Shown: positions 11,690 through 23,751 of the stretch, one piece after another
Layout: every line of letters starts with the position of its first letter
Position numbering within the stretch: position 1 is the stretch's first letter
Assembly (NCBI GenBank): GCA_023213395.1
Contig: CM041465.1
Location: forward strand, 164,121,741 to 164,185,740
Source of the DNA: Cycas panzhihuaensis
Taxonomy: Eukaryota; Cycadophyta
Length of the DNA stretch: 64,000 bases
Direction of reading: 5' to 3'
Position numbers and translations under genes: made by a program
The notes under the pieces: generated by a model
What the model saw: the letters and a program-made list of their open reading frames with translations, nothing else
The model's database searches: none
Told to the model about the DNA's origin: nothing

Positions 11690-13060
11690 CATTATTGTGA
11701 TAAAATCCTAGTTGATTGATTTTAGAGCCTCTTGACACATGATTGGTTCCAAAGAATCACTTATAGATACAAGGCTATTTTAAGATTAATCTGTGATATT
11801 TGGTGATGATGTGGCATTTCAGGTTGCCAAAATTAACAATCCTCCCATTTCATTAAAAGACTATGACATTAAGCATCACCTAAATAATGTTTTTTATGTA
11901 CTTAACATGATAAGAAGTTTGATGTGTTATTTATCCATCTTGGTAAATGCTTTATCATTGATGTGAATGGTAATTTAATTACTACTAGGTATGAGGATCA
12001 AAGCCTCTACAAGCTAGATGCTATCTCTACACCTACACTTCTGCACAATGATACAAGTACTTGTAGCAAATTTGCTTCAACTTTTGGTAATTCTACTTCA
12101 ACTTCTAATAGTAAAGAGCAACTTATTTCAAATGCACTTAGTTTTTAGACACCTTTTAAAGACCAATTAAGATATCAATGCCTTGGTCATCTGAATATAA
12201 ATAGTCTCCATCTGCTATTTAAGATGAACATAGTGCATGGCTTACTGAAAATTAAATAAATCAAATACTTTTATGAAGCTTGAATTATAGAAAAATATCA
12301 CAAAATACTATTCAAATCAAATGGTAAAGTTTGGCGTGCTAAGGAACCATTAGGCCTTATACATTATGACATTTGTGGACCCATATCACAAGCTTCTTTT
12401 AATGGTTTTTATTTTTTGATCACTTTCATTGATGATTTTCTCAGCAAAGTTTGGGTTTATTTTTTGAAGCAAAAACTAGAAGCATATGAAAAGTTGAAAT
12501 AATTGAAACATGGAGATGAAATAGAATTTGGTATTCCACTTGAAATCCTTTGCCATGATAATGAAGGTGAATACACTTTAAAAGAATTCACTCAATTCTT
12601 TAAGGATAATGGCATCAAGCAGCGATTCTCTACCCCTTACACTCAATAAAATGGAGATTCTAAAAGGATGAAGTAGACCTTGGTTAGTAAGGGCAAGGTC
12701 ATGCTTGCTGCCAAAAATCTCATACTTCAATTTTGGGTTGAAGTTGTAAATATTGCTACATATCTTATTAACCGAATTCTAACTAAAGTAGTTATGAACA
12801 TTATACCTAAGGAAGCTTGGTCAAGCCAAAAGCCTATAGTCTTATATTTGTACATTTTTTGATGCACAACATATATAGATATACTGAAAGAACAAAGAAA
12901 TACGTTTGATGATAAAAGTAGGAAATGTATTTTTATTGGTTATATGCCTAGTTGTAAAGCCTATAAACTCTATGATCTTAGTACATGGAAAATGTACATA
13001 TCTCATGATGTAATCTATTTTGAAGAGAATAAGGACCTGGATCTATAACAAATTTTATTT
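11690..13060 (+). pseudogene. Element F protease and integrase, broken
   Basis: The protease is hinted at near 11715-11760 (DFRAS..HMIGSKESL, where DSGAS is expected). GAG-pre-integrase sequence follows (RSLMCYLS, YEDQSLYKLDAIS in frame at 11924-12148). Integrase core is visible at about 12340-12660 in shifting frames (GPISQASFNG, FITFIDDFLSKVWVYFLK, HDNEGEY) and the downstream open stretch 12680-12862 (VSKGKVMLAAKN..FWVEVVNIATYLINRI). The KCIFIGYMPSCKAYKLYD motif sits near 12925-12975. Frameshifts and stops throughout. Confidence 0.78.
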
Positions 13061-13319
13061 TTTAATGATCAAATAGATTTTGTAGCAACTATTGGTCCTC
13101 CTCTAGTCATATAGAATGTTCTTATAGTTATAATGCCTCCATCTATATCTTATTCTCCTAGTCCTTTGTCTACACCTCCTCCCTCTACTTCTACCTCAAT
13201 AATTCCCCTAGAAGATCTTCAAGTAGAGGTCACTTTAAAATAATTTCTAAAATGGTATTTGTAGATAATCTCTTCTACTCCATTGCCTCTTTAAGTACCA
13301 AAGAGCGTATCTAAATACA

Positions 13320-14840
13320 TACCATCTACAAACTTTGCCTTAATGGCACAAGTATTATTTGCTCCCAAACCTTCCACTTTTGAAGAGGCAGTTATAAACT
13401 TGAAGTGATAGGTTACAAGGAATGATGAAATAGACTCCATTATTTAAAATGACACTTGGGAGTTGGTTGAACTACTAAAAGAAAAGAAACTAACTAATTA
13501 TCGATGGATTTACAAGATCAAATTTCATACTGATGGTTCCATCTAGCACTACAAAACTCGATTGGTAGCCAAAGGTTTCAAACAAATTGAGGGTATTGAC
13601 TATTCTGAAACATTTGCTCCAATTACTAACATGACCACAATTTGGCTTATTTTGGCACTTGCAACTCAATTTTGTTAGCCTACCTATTAACCTTTCTGAA
13701 TGTCCACCTACAAGAGGAAGTATATCTAAATCAACCTCTTGACTATGTTGTTCATGGTAAAGAGCACTTAGTTTATAAATTGAATAAGGCTTTGTATGAC
13801 ATCAAGCAATCGCCTCACACATGGTGTGCGAATATTGATGAGTATTTTCTAAAGCATAGACTCATTAATTCATCCTTAAATCCCAATTTTTACATCAAAA
13901 TCCAAGATAATTTGATCATACTGGTTGTTCTCTATGTTGATTTGTTGATAATTGGCAATGATACTCGAGTGAATTTCTTATCTCTAAGGGAAACTCAATT
14001 ATAACTTTGATATGACTAACCTCATATTACTATATTATTTTCTTGGCATGGAAATCTAATAATAACCAAGCCATCTTTTCCTTTCATAATCTAAATATAC
14101 AAGGGACGTATTATAAAAGTTTAGGATAGAAAATTGTAAGACTTCATTAACTCTAATGGAAATAGGACTCAAGATGGATATTGATGAGCATGATAAACCC
14201 ATTGATCCCACCTTGTGAAGACAACTTGTGGGAAGGTTGATCTTTTGACCTCTATTTGCCTTAACATATTTTACACAGTTGGAGTATACTCAAGGTTCAT
14301 GACACATTCCCAGGTTTCACATTAGAATATAGCTAAGTAGATTTTGACATACCTTCAAGGATCACTATAATTTGGCATTAACTACTACTAGGTGGACAAT
14401 CCTTCTTTAGTAGGTTTCATAGATGTAGACTGGGCTAGATGCTAAGATAGTAGAAGATCATCCTCATCCTACTATTTTGACCTCGGTTCAACATCTATTT
14501 CTTGGAGTTATAAGAAACAACCAAATGTCATATTGTCATCCACAAAAGCAAAGTATAAAACTTATTAGTGCAACTACTGAAGCTATCTGGTTTAGAAAGC
14601 TTCTTCTTGAGATTAATCTTGAACATACACAAGTGACTTCACTCCTTTGTGATAACCAAAGCATTTTAAATATGGGAAAGAATTTAATATTCCATGCAAG
14701 GATGAAGCATATAGAAGTGCACTATTATTTTATTAGAGAACATTTCGAGGATGGTGAAATTGAACTAGTCTACAAGCTAATCAATGAATAAGTTGCAAAC
14801 ATCTTTATCAAAGCACTTGGAAGAAACAAATTCGAGTAGT
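13320..14840 (+). pseudogene. Element F reverse transcriptase and RNase H, broken
   Basis: RT begins with the conserved W-V-KIKF segment near 13500-13600 ([29 protein letters not shown] in broken frames). The open stretch 13642-14004 has QEEVYLNQPLDYVVHGKEH and LYVDLLIIGNDT: the family motif YVDDL has lost one aspartate, which would abolish catalysis. RNase H is in the open stretch 14477-14791 (LISATTEAIWFRKLLLE, LCDNQSILNMGKN, HARMKHIEVHYYFIREH), and the terminal KALGRNKFE is near 14810-14835. Confidence 0.84.
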
Positions 14841-14888
14841 TTTGGCATGATTTCAGTATTTGAATTAATAAACTCATCATTAAGAGAG

Positions 14889-15291
14889 AGATAAAATTAA
14901 TGATTCGTTTATTAATTCTTCGTTGTAGTTTGTAAATATTTTGTAAACATAAGTCACTTTAATAACACAATGTGATAAAGTGTAAATGTATTTAAGTTAT
15001 AAATTTTAGTTGTAAGTCCTAGTTTGAGGGGTCAAATGCCCACTTTCTTTATTGTAACTATTTTATGCATGAGTGCCACTAGTCACCTTGTATGAACTCA
15101 AGATTTTTTTATATTGTAACACTCTCCTTGGCAATTGCACGTAAGTTTAAGAGGTTACTTGTATTATGAGTTTTATGTTAATAAATATTTTGATATTAGG
15201 GGTTGGATCAATTTTTGGTATTTAATATTTTTCTCTTGCTCTTATGAGTTTGACCCTAGTTAGAAGGTGAAGCCCAAATTCCCTTCCTTCA
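14889..15291 (+). repeat. 3' LTR of element F
   Basis: Direct repeat of 8925-9352 ending CCTTCCTTCA. The 5' end (AGATAAAATTAATGATTCG) is diverged from TGATAGATTGATGATTCG, so the exact start is uncertain by a few bases. A purine tract (TTAAGAGAGAG) lies immediately upstream. Confidence 0.8.
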
Positions 15292-15805
15292 TGACATTCC
15301 CTATGCGGGACATCCAAGTTATTGAATTTATACAATGGAAGCTTATATAAGTAACAAAGAGTTTATTATAAATATAAAATTGAGCTCATGAAAAGAGCAA
15401 GAACTAAAGCTTTTAGTGAGATATTATGATACATTTATGATCTTAGAATGAATAGGCCTTGCAGCCTATAAGCTTGATCTACCTGTAAAATGTAAGAATT
15501 CATGATATGTTTTATATTTTTTTTATTAAAAAAGAATTTGCCCAACTTTGAACATATCTTTGATTGCATTACCATTGAGATAGGGTCAAGCTTAGAGTTT
15601 GAAGAAGAACCATTGCGAATTATGCAATATAGAAAAAGAAGATTGGGGATCCATGCTATTAACCAAAATAGAGTACCTTTGAACCATTTAATAATTAAAG
15701 AAGCCACATGCGAGTTGAAAAGTGATATGAAGCAATAGTATCTTGATTTATTTGTAGCAGAATGAAGCCACATTGAGGGTGATACTTCTATCAAGGAGAG
15801 GGGGA
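15292..15805 (+). pseudogene. Ty3/gypsy integrase end and chromodomain-like tail, copy 1
   Basis: Continues the gene cut at 8924. YAGHPSY near 15300-15320 is the H2C2 zinc-binding region; most of the integrase core that should follow is missing. The open stretch 15502-15738 matches the C-terminus of plant chromovirus polyproteins: NLPNFEHIFD, IEIGSSLEFEEEPLRIM, YRKRRL, then EATCELKSDMKQ, where the family usually has EATWE. This tail is a chromodomain-like module thought to guide integration into particular chromatin. It ends against a purine tract (AAGGAGAGGGGGA, 15793-15805) and the 3' LTR. Copy 2 at 26310-27105 is the same gene and reads EATWELESDMKQ. Confidence 0.78.
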
Positions 15806-16440
15806 TGTAAGGGCCCTGCAAGGATTTGGTTCCTTAATCCAAATATGGACAACAATTAAGGTGCAAACCTTGGATAGATCAAGGCATTAACTATGGATAA
15901 ATTAAAGTACCAACAATAGTATAATGTGAAACTTTGTTTTTACTTTTTAGTTTTTTATCCCATATAAGGTGGATGCTTATTTGTGAAACACTAGGTAGGG
16001 AGATGCACTATTTTGATTTCTTAGTTCAATAGATAGCTTAGTATTAGGTGTCAATCTATTTGGATTTAAAACTATTTATTTATTTCAATGTAAAATTATC
16101 TTTCTATTTGTTGTTTGTATAATATAAAAGTAGTGTGATTACTTAGATAGGCAATATAGACAAGGGAGTATATGATATGAATGAGGGATAAATGGAGGGG
16201 AGAAATAAATGTAAGGGTAGATGATAAAGTCTTTATGAATTCTTCATGACTTCTTTGGAATACAAAATCTAGTTGATCAACAGATTGAGTTTTTTAAACA
16301 AAAGACTTCTCATAGTTTTATAAATAAACCAATGAGTTTTGGCATCCAGGGACCCAACTCTAAATTTGTGAAATAAAGGATACAGGAATACCTCAAAATG
16401 TTATAAATAAGCAGTTGAGTGGAAAATGTAAAGGAATATT
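15806..16440 (+). repeat. Ty3/gypsy 3' LTR, copy 1 (part)
   Basis: Starts TGTAAGGGCCCTGC after the polypurine tract. Colinear with 27122-27592 plus 42050-42265, which is the same LTR interrupted by element D. The distal end of the LTR is not defined because the two copies part company at about 16440. No TG...CA end could be fixed. Confidence 0.65.
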
Positions 16441-18027
16441 TCTTGCATCTTCATAAATGAGTCACTAAACCCAAACATAAGCATATTAGGGCATAAAAAC
16501 AAGGATTTAAGGGTAGTTTCTTGATGCTTGAGTCTCCAAGAATGATAAAAACTCATAAAAAAGGAAGACAAATAGTCATTATTTAGATATCCATTACCTT
16601 TTAAGAGTCTTTACTTAATTTTTGGGGGTCTTTGGCATCGTTTCCTTTATAAGGATAAGAATGAACAAAACAACAAAGGAATTTGGGATATTTTTAATCA
16701 TTTAGAGCATAACAATGTGAAGTTGGGTGCTTAGAGTAGAGACAATGAGATAATAATGTTCTATAGGAAAAGAGTTAGAAGCATGACATAAATGTGGCGA
16801 AGATGGCATTAAAAACATTTGAATAGAGGAAATTAGAAGTCAAGAAGTACCTTGAAATCTTGAGTGACTAAATTTGTACCATTGAGCCAATGATTTGAAA
16901 GAAATGATACAAAGGCAAGCTCTGAAGTTTATAGAAGGGTCTTTCAATTATCATATAGTGGGAATGTTGCAAAAAGTTTCTTGAGAGTATGGTACGTTTC
17001 AATCTCTAGTATAATGTTATAGAGTAGGAAAAACTGCTGTCAGAGAAATCCTTTAAGATTTTATCTCCATCCCATACAAGGGATAAATTTAGTAAGTGGC
17101 ATGAATGTGTGTATTCATTGTCGTTTCAATCTCTTTGGACTATTTCAAAGATGCTAAATTCTAGTATGAGATAAGGTAGAGCAAGTCTGATTTGGATATT
17201 ATTATTATGAAGGAACTTGGGTAGGGTAAGTCCCTACTTCTTTTTAGGGCTGAGTAAGTCCCTATTGGTTATTTTTATATGCATGGTTGGTGCCTATGGA
17301 GTATGGATTCATTATCTCATGCTTGGTAGGTTATGTGGTATGACACACACTCCTCATAGAGATGAGAGTTAATGATGATACATGCAGTAGTTGTGTGGTA
17401 TGAAACACATAAGCCATTACTTTCATGTGTTTCTTGGTATGGAACACACATGGTCACACAAAGAGATAGTCCAAAGAGATTAACTTAATGGTGGTGCGTA
17501 TGTGGTATGGCATTTTTAATTGAGTGCATAAGTTGAATTGCAGTAGAAAGTTCAAGAATAATTCAACAATGTTTTGCAGTTTGACATTTCCAAGCAAAGT
17601 ACATAAATTGAAGTGCAATATATAAGAAATAATTTAGTAGTGTTTAGTTACAGTTTTATGGCCAAAGAAGTCTTTAGGATAGATTATGAGCTAAGAGTTG
17701 AGTGACTTATCAGTACTCTAACACTCATATCATGTTCTTTAGTTCATGGATGCTTTCCTGATTAGGAATGTGATTCATCGGGTAGTCAATCAATTTGAAG
17801 TAGTCTGGTTGGTTCTCCATTTTAGTTAAATTGATTATATGCAAACTGTCACTATGATAAACTAGATGCTATGATACTTAATATCTTTTTTGTAATTTAT
17901 AATTGTTGAGATTGTGTTTTAAAATTATAATAGATCACTGATACCTTGAACTAGCAACATCTTTGGGCTTATGCTTTTTGACATGCATGCTTGTATAACT
18001 TTGATTTCAACTTCTGCAGTTCACAAA
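16440..18027 (+). other. Segment present only in gypsy copy 1
   Basis: About 1.6 kb that has no counterpart in copy 2, where 42265 is followed directly by sequence matching 18027 onward. No open frame or known domain was recognised. It contains spaced copies of a GTGGTATG(A)..ACACA motif (about 17333-17516) and a near-repeat TAAGTCCCTA (about 17227 and 17257). It could be more of a long gypsy LTR deleted from copy 2, or an insertion into copy 1. Confidence 0.45.
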
Positions 18028-18109
18028 GATCAGTAGATGTTGATTTGGTTAGTAGACTTAAGTGAATCATAGCTAAGCAAATTCACAACTAACCTTTAGG
18101 GGCCGTGTT

Positions 18110-18555
18110 AGTTGTCAAGATTATGTAGGTCATGTAAATAAATAAGGGACCCTTATAGAACCCCACCAAGTGATTCATCCTATAATATAAGAGTTGAAAG
18201 GTGTATTTTTAGAAGAGCTACTAGGATTGCCACCCAAGTATGATATGGAAAATGTAATTGAGCTTGTGTTAGGGGTAGAACCATTTTCCAAGGCACCATA
18301 TTACTTGGTTACACTGACATTGGCTAAACTAAAAATAAAACTATAGGACCACTTGACAACGACTTCATTAGGCCTAATGTTTCACCATGGGGAGTACTAG
18401 TCCTATTTGTGAAAAAGAAGAATGAAACTTTGAGATTGAATGGATTACTAGTAGTTGAACAAGGCAATAGTTAAGAAGAAATACCCAATGCCTAGGATTG
18501 AAGATTTGTTTGATTAAGTAAAGGGAACTAAACTATTTATAAATATAGACCTATA
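18110..18555 (+). pseudogene. Ty3/gypsy reverse transcriptase N-terminal fragment, copy 1
   Basis: Broken-frame translation gives the classic gypsy RT entry: GVFLEELLGLPPKYDME, FSKAPYYLVTL, then [20 protein letters not shown] and [31 protein letters not shown]. This lies downstream of the LTR instead of between gag and integrase, so it belongs to a rearranged unit or to a neighbouring element. A matching fragment at 42350-42636 follows the LTR of copy 2. No catalytic YVDD is present because the segment stops before it. Confidence 0.8.
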
Positions 18556-18559
18556 ACAT

Positions 18560-18970
18560 CCAATAAATAATTAAGTAGAAGAGGACTGAGAGAACTTAGA
18601 ACACTAGGAGCAATAGGAGGAGAGGCTGATCTCATGAGTATATAAGTAGGAGAAATAAGAGGGAAGCTAGAAAATATATAACATGTACTAAATCCTCAAG
18701 TATTGAATCCTCTAATGAAACCCATAAGAGAGGACAGTGAAGAGGTAGGAAGAGTTCTTCTCAATTTAAGATGATGAAGATGAGGCCACCCACCTTCAAT
18801 GGAGAGGTCAAGAGTGAAGGAGAAGTAAAAGCATGGTTTCTTAACATTAAGAAACACTTTTGGTTGAATGATTTTAACTCTAATAAGAAGGTAAGGATTA
18901 TTGTTTACCATTTAATAAACAAAGTATCCTTCTAGTGGTAACATCACAAAAAGATCAAGGAAATGAGAAC
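18560..18970 (+). pseudogene. Ty3/gypsy gag, first part, copy 2
   Basis: From ATG 18771 the plus strand reads MMKMRPPTFNGE, VKAWFLNIKKHF, RIIVYHLINKVSF, the signature of the gypsy retrotransposon gag domain (PPTFDGE...AW...KKYF). Stops follow KVSF. The gene is interrupted at about 18970 by element G and resumes at 23940 with its zinc knuckle. The preceding 18560-18770 has no recognised coding content. Confidence 0.75.
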
Positions 18971-18974
18971 GAGA

Positions 18975-19100
18975 GAGAGTATATGTGTGTGAGAGAAATA
19001 AGGTGGAGTAAATTTATTAAATACTCGAAATAAAAGTATCTTTTAAAATAATACTATGAAAAAAGGCAATAATTCCTAGGTAAAATATTATATTCTAATG
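18975..19100 (-). repeat. 3' LTR of element G (diverged, partial)
   Basis: Only the inner end matches the right LTR clearly: AATATTATATTCTAATG against AGATTATATTCTAACA, with CCTAGGTAA/CCTAGATAA just before. The outer part does not align by eye, so the left boundary is approximate. A purine tract (minus strand AACATTAAGAGAGGG) abuts it. Confidence 0.55.
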
Positions 19101-19109
19101 CCCTCTCTT

Positions 19110-20560
19110 AATGTTTTATCTTTTCAATCCTATTTTATCTCTAAGAACTTGAAATTTATCTTTCCTGAGCATCTTTGTTAATATATCTGCAACCTACTCA
19201 TTTGTTGGGTAGTATGCCAAGTCAATTTCTTTACTTTGTACCTTTTCCCATATGAAGTGATAATGCACTTTAATGTGCTTTATTTGAGCATGGAGAGTTG
19301 CATTTTTGGTTAGCTTGATGGCACTTTGATTGTTATAGAACAGAGTTATTGACTTCTTTTAGTGCTGATCCAAATCTAACAAAAGTTGTCTTACCCAAAT
19401 TGCTTCACATACTACACTAATGACTGACTTATATTCAATTTCTATATATGAGAGAGTGACTGTGGGTTATCTTTGTCTACTCTAGGAAATTACTGTTGAT
19501 CTAAGGAAGAAATAGTAACCATTTGTTGATCTCCTTTTTTCTCTATCTCCTACCCAATTTGAATTATAATATCAAATTAATTTGTTTGATTTTAAGTTAG
19601 GATATGTGAGTTTTAGATTAGTTATTCCTTTTAGGTATCTAGTATTCTTATTATAGCTTTCTAATATTTCTCCTTTGGATCTTGTATATACCTAGAAACT
19701 AGACTTACTAAATATGAGATGTTAAGCCTAGTTATAGTGAGATGTATCAAGCTACCAATCAGTTATTTGTACAATGTTCCATTAACTCCATATTCTTTTT
19801 CATCTAGAGTGAGATCACAATTGATTTCTATAGGTGTTACACAACTATTGCTTTCTTCTATTTTAAATTTTATTAGTAGATTTTTGACATATCTACTTTG
19901 AGTCAAGGAGATTGAATCTTGTTTTTGATCAACCTCTATGCATAGATAATAGTTTATAAGTCCCAAGTCTGTCATCTCAAAATTGTTTTCTAACTGACCT
20001 CTTATATTAGTTACTGACTCTTCATCACTACTTATGAGAATCATATCATCCACATAGACTACAATGATTGTGATTAATCCCTGATTTCTTTTTGCATATA
20101 AATGAAAGTCAAAGCTGTGAAAGGTATTTTGTGTGAGGTACTTGTCTAACTGGGCATACTAGGCTCTTGGAGCTTGTTTTAGCCCATATAATGCATTTTT
20201 CAATCTACAAACACGATTTTCTTGATTATTTTGAACATACCCTTCTAGTTGTCTCATGTAAACTTCTTCTTTAAGTTCACCATTTAGAAAGGAGGCACTC
20301 TTCACATCTAACTGATAAACTTTCTAATTATGTTAAGCTATTAATGCGATTACTGCTCTCATAGTGTCTAATTTGGTTGCTAATGAGAATGTCTCTTTAT
20401 AGTCTATTCTAGGAGTCTGAGTATAGCCCTTGGCTACTAGCCTAGCCTTATACTTGTTTATTTTTCCATAAACATTCTCCTTTATCTTGTATACCCACTT
20501 GCAATTGACTACTGGCTTGCTAATAGGCAAATCTACCAACTCCCATGTTTAATTTTTGGA
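19110..20560 (-). pseudogene. Element G reverse transcriptase and RNase H, broken
   Basis: Minus-strand remnant. The open stretch 20333-20539 has KPVVNCKWVYKIKENVYG and ARLVAKGYTQTPRIDYKET, the RT entry. VVYVDDMILISSD near 20030-20070 keeps the YVDD catalytic motif, continued by MTDLGLINYYLCIEV and TQSRYVKNLLIKF in 19763-20053. RNase H sequence follows to about 19110, with many stops, including a segment for the terminal DIFTK region near 19160-19200. RT and RNase H copy the element RNA into DNA; this copy is inactive. Confidence 0.85.
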
Positions 20561-22020
20561 AATTGATTCCATCTCTATATCCATTGTAACTTGCCATTTC
20601 TTATGTCTTTTTGCTTCTTCAAATGATTGTGGCTCTATGTTAGTGAACAAGGCTTGATGGTTTTGACTTCTAGTCCTATGTGTGTATACATCTCCTTTAC
20701 CTTCTTCAATGGTTTTGAGATATCATTTTGATACTCTTTTTTCTTTCTTTTTTTCTTCCTTAGTAAATAAACCTTTGGGAGATAATTCTTCTTCGGTGGG
20801 TGGACTTTCACGAGATTTTGATGCCCTCTTTGAATCATCTATTTCTATGTCCTCTAAAGTAACCTTAAAGATTTCTTCTATAGGAGGTTCTTCTTGAGAT
20901 ATTCTCCTAGGTGTCTCTTCAATTATTTGCTGAATTAGAGTATCCTTCACGAGATCATCTTGATTAAAGATAACATCTCTACTTATATAGATCTTATTTG
21001 TTTTAGGATCTATACATTTATAGGCATTTGAATTCATACTATAGCTAATCATCATACAGTTTATGTTTGTTGAGTCAAGTTAAATCTTTTTTATTTAGAA
21101 TATGGATAAATGTTTGACATCTAAAGACTTTTAAATTATTTGTGTATGGTTTGATGTCCATCTAGGATTCTTTAGGAGTAATTTGTTCTGAGGCCTTTAT
21201 AGGACTTTAGTTTATGAGATAGCCAACTATATAGACTTCCTACACCCATTATGTTTTTAAGACCTTCCTTTCTTGGACTATGCTACGAGCCATCTCTATA
21301 ATCATCCTATTTTTGCATTATACAACTCCGTTAGTTTGAGGTATGTAAGGAGTTATAATTTGTCTATTTATTCCATGAGCCTTGTAGTAATTCAAAAAAT
21401 CTTTTAAGATGTATTCTTCTCTACTATCTCACTTAATATGTATTTTATTTTAAATCTATATTCTAACTCAATTTCAACTTTAAATTCCTTGATTTTTTTG
21501 AAAACCTCAAATTTACTATAGAGAAAGTAAATCAAGGTTTTCTTAGAGAAGTCATTAATGAATGTTAAGAAGTATCTAGCACCATTTATTGAATAAGAAG
21601 TAAGAGGACTATATAAGTTAGTATGTACCAATTCTAATATGTTTTGAGCTCACTATTCATTTGTCTTAAAGGAAAAATAATGTTGTTTTCCAAGCAAACA
21701 ACTTTTTCAAACAAAATACTGAAATAAGATATTTGGAAGACTATCAACCATTTTTTATTTTCATAACTATGCTAACTTATTAGATGAGATATGCCCATGC
21801 TTCAAATGCCACAATTTATTATTATTAGTTTTGATAGTAGTACATGCTTTTACATCTTTATTAACTATTATAGGATTAGAAAGTAATCTACATAAGTTGT
21901 TACTTTCTATTTCTTTAGTAATTATAGTACTATTTTTTTTATGTCTAAAATGCAACAATGTCCTTCTTTATAAAAAATAGACCTAAATTTTTTCTTTCCT
22001 AAGTGAGAGTCATAAGGAAG
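20560..22020 (-). pseudogene. Element G integrase and linker, broken
   Basis: Minus strand. The open stretches 20723-21055 and 20635-20838 cover the acidic linker between integrase and RT (YKCIDPKTNKIYISRDVIF, then E/K-rich sequence with EETPRRISQEE). Integrase core is at 21404-21631 (VHTNLYSPLTS, YFLTFINDFSKKTLIYFL) and the zinc-binding and pre-integrase segment at 21767-21958 (LWHLKHGHISSNKLA). The region 21050-21400 retains frames for the DDE end (NGVV..., MARSIVQ) with stops. Confidence 0.8.
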
Positions 22021-22189
22021 ATTTTTTTTCAACCTAGGTATAAAGAACATATTATCAATTTTTTGCACAACACTTTTTACTTTAATTACTATGGTTCCAA
22101 CCCCTTTGATGTTTAGTAGGTACTTATCCCCTAACTCAACAGATTTGTTTAAAGTATAGGGTTTTAGTAATTCAAATCAATCTTCTCAT

Positions 22190-23207
22190 CTTGTCATATG
22201 CCTTGATTCTTTAGAGTTAATATATCACACCTCTTCGTCCTTGAGACTAACAATGAGTGTAGCAATGAATGTGGTTTCTCCTTCATCTTCATCATCCTGC
22301 TCTTTTCTATAATTCCTTGTAGGGCATTTCCCTTAGTAGATTTTAGCTCTTCTCTATAAGCATTAATAGGAATAATATCCAGATTGCCCACAGTGATAAT
22401 AAACTTAAAAGGCTCTACCACAGCTCGAAAAATAACCTAGTTTCTCATAGTTGAAGCATACCCTAGCTTCCTTGGGTGAAATGTTGTATCCTCATCCTCG
22501 ACTTTCTTCCCACCTTCCACGAGATGGACTTCTAGTATTTGGGGCTCATATATGACCACAATTTTCCTCCTTTCCTCTAGGTCCTAAATGGAGTTTAGTC
22601 ACAAAGGCATCCTCTACCTATGCTACATCTTCATATTATTTATTTTATTATTCCTGTCTCAACAATAAACTTATTAAGGTATCAAGAGGCATTGTGTTAA
22701 TTTGATCATTATTAGTTATTATATTGATTATGATCTCAAAAGATTACTTGCTATCATCTCTACAATCTCATATTTTGATCTATTTGCTCTAATACTGAGT
22801 AGGTCATTTCTGATTGATATGATCTTATGGATGAATTTTGAAATTGTCTCTACATCCTTCATGTATAGCCTAAACAATTCTTCCTTGAGGGCTATGATTC
22901 TAGTTAAATTCTTTTAGCTATATATATTTTCAAATATTTTCCAAATTATAGAGGAGGAGTTTAGTTTCTTAATATAGATGAGAAGAGGATCATAAACAAA
23001 GAACTTTAACACTATTACCCCTGCATTATCTCTTTCTTCTTAACTAGTTTGAGTAGTACTAGTAACTGTAGGTTTTGTTTTAGTCCTAGTGTCTATATTC
23101 TAGGTATTTTTAGCCCTTAATAGGGTTTTCACCTTGATTTTCCAAACATGGTAGTTGGAATCAATTAGTTTATCTTGCTTAGCGAGTGCTAAAATAGAAG
23201 CAACCAT
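22190..23207 (-). pseudogene. Element G gag, broken
   Basis: Starts at the ATG complementary to 23205-23207 (MVASILALAKQDKLIDSNY.VWKIKVKTLL), typical for a copia gag. Later segments carry ALKEELFRLYMKDVETIS and IHKIISIRNDLLSI near 22780-22900, the usual middle of the UBN2 gag domain. The zinc-knuckle and protease region near 22190-22440 is poorly preserved. Stops occur from codon 34 onward. Confidence 0.75.
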
Positions 23208-23751
23208 GATCAAATAAAAAAGCAGAGGGTTTTAGGGCCTAATCATATGGCTATATAGATTTTCATACAATTTACAAGTGTATAGACTAATCAAGAAAAT
23301 CCCTTAAAATAAATATCTTTCAGAGAGCAATCTGAATATATAAATATTTTTGGAAGATTCCCTTAGATTTGAGAAAAATATGCTTTGAAATCCCTAGAGG
23401 GCTGACTAGGGTTTTACACAAAATCACTTGGATCTTGATAAATTTGCACTCAATCTTCTTAGAAAAAATATCAATAAGTTCTTAATGGTATAGAGAAGAT
23501 GATTCGATAGAAAATACTTGATTTCAGAGTCAAATTTGATTAAAAATCATGTTTCCTTCCTCAATCCTACACAACTATAAATAAGGTAAAATGACTGCAC
23601 AATTTCGTGTGATTGTTCTGTATGCCCTATTTAATTAGAATCCTCTTCTTTGATTTGATAGTTGATGTCTTTTGTCTAATACAGATGATCCTAGCTCATT
23701 TCAGCAGAAAATTCTCTTGTCATACTGGCTAGGTTTCCTACTCTGATACCA
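23208..23751 (-). other. Leader and primer site of element G
   Basis: About 530 bp of untranslated leader with no recognised feature, ending at the primer-binding site 23741-23751, which on the minus strand reads TGGTATCAGAG beside the LTR. Confidence 0.7.

Larger units (their letters stand above)
8925..15291 (+). mobile_element. Ty1/copia LTR retrotransposon F, degenerate
   Basis: Plus-strand copia element with LTRs 8925-9352 and about 14889-15291, primer site just inside the 5' LTR, gag from 10693, then PR, INT, RT and RNase H. It interrupts a gypsy integrase gene: the host reads across the insertion when compared with copy 2. The TSD is TAACA (8920-8924) against TGACA (15292-15296), one mismatch. 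Both LTR ends are diverged and coding frames have many stops, so the insertion is old. Confidence 0.88.
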
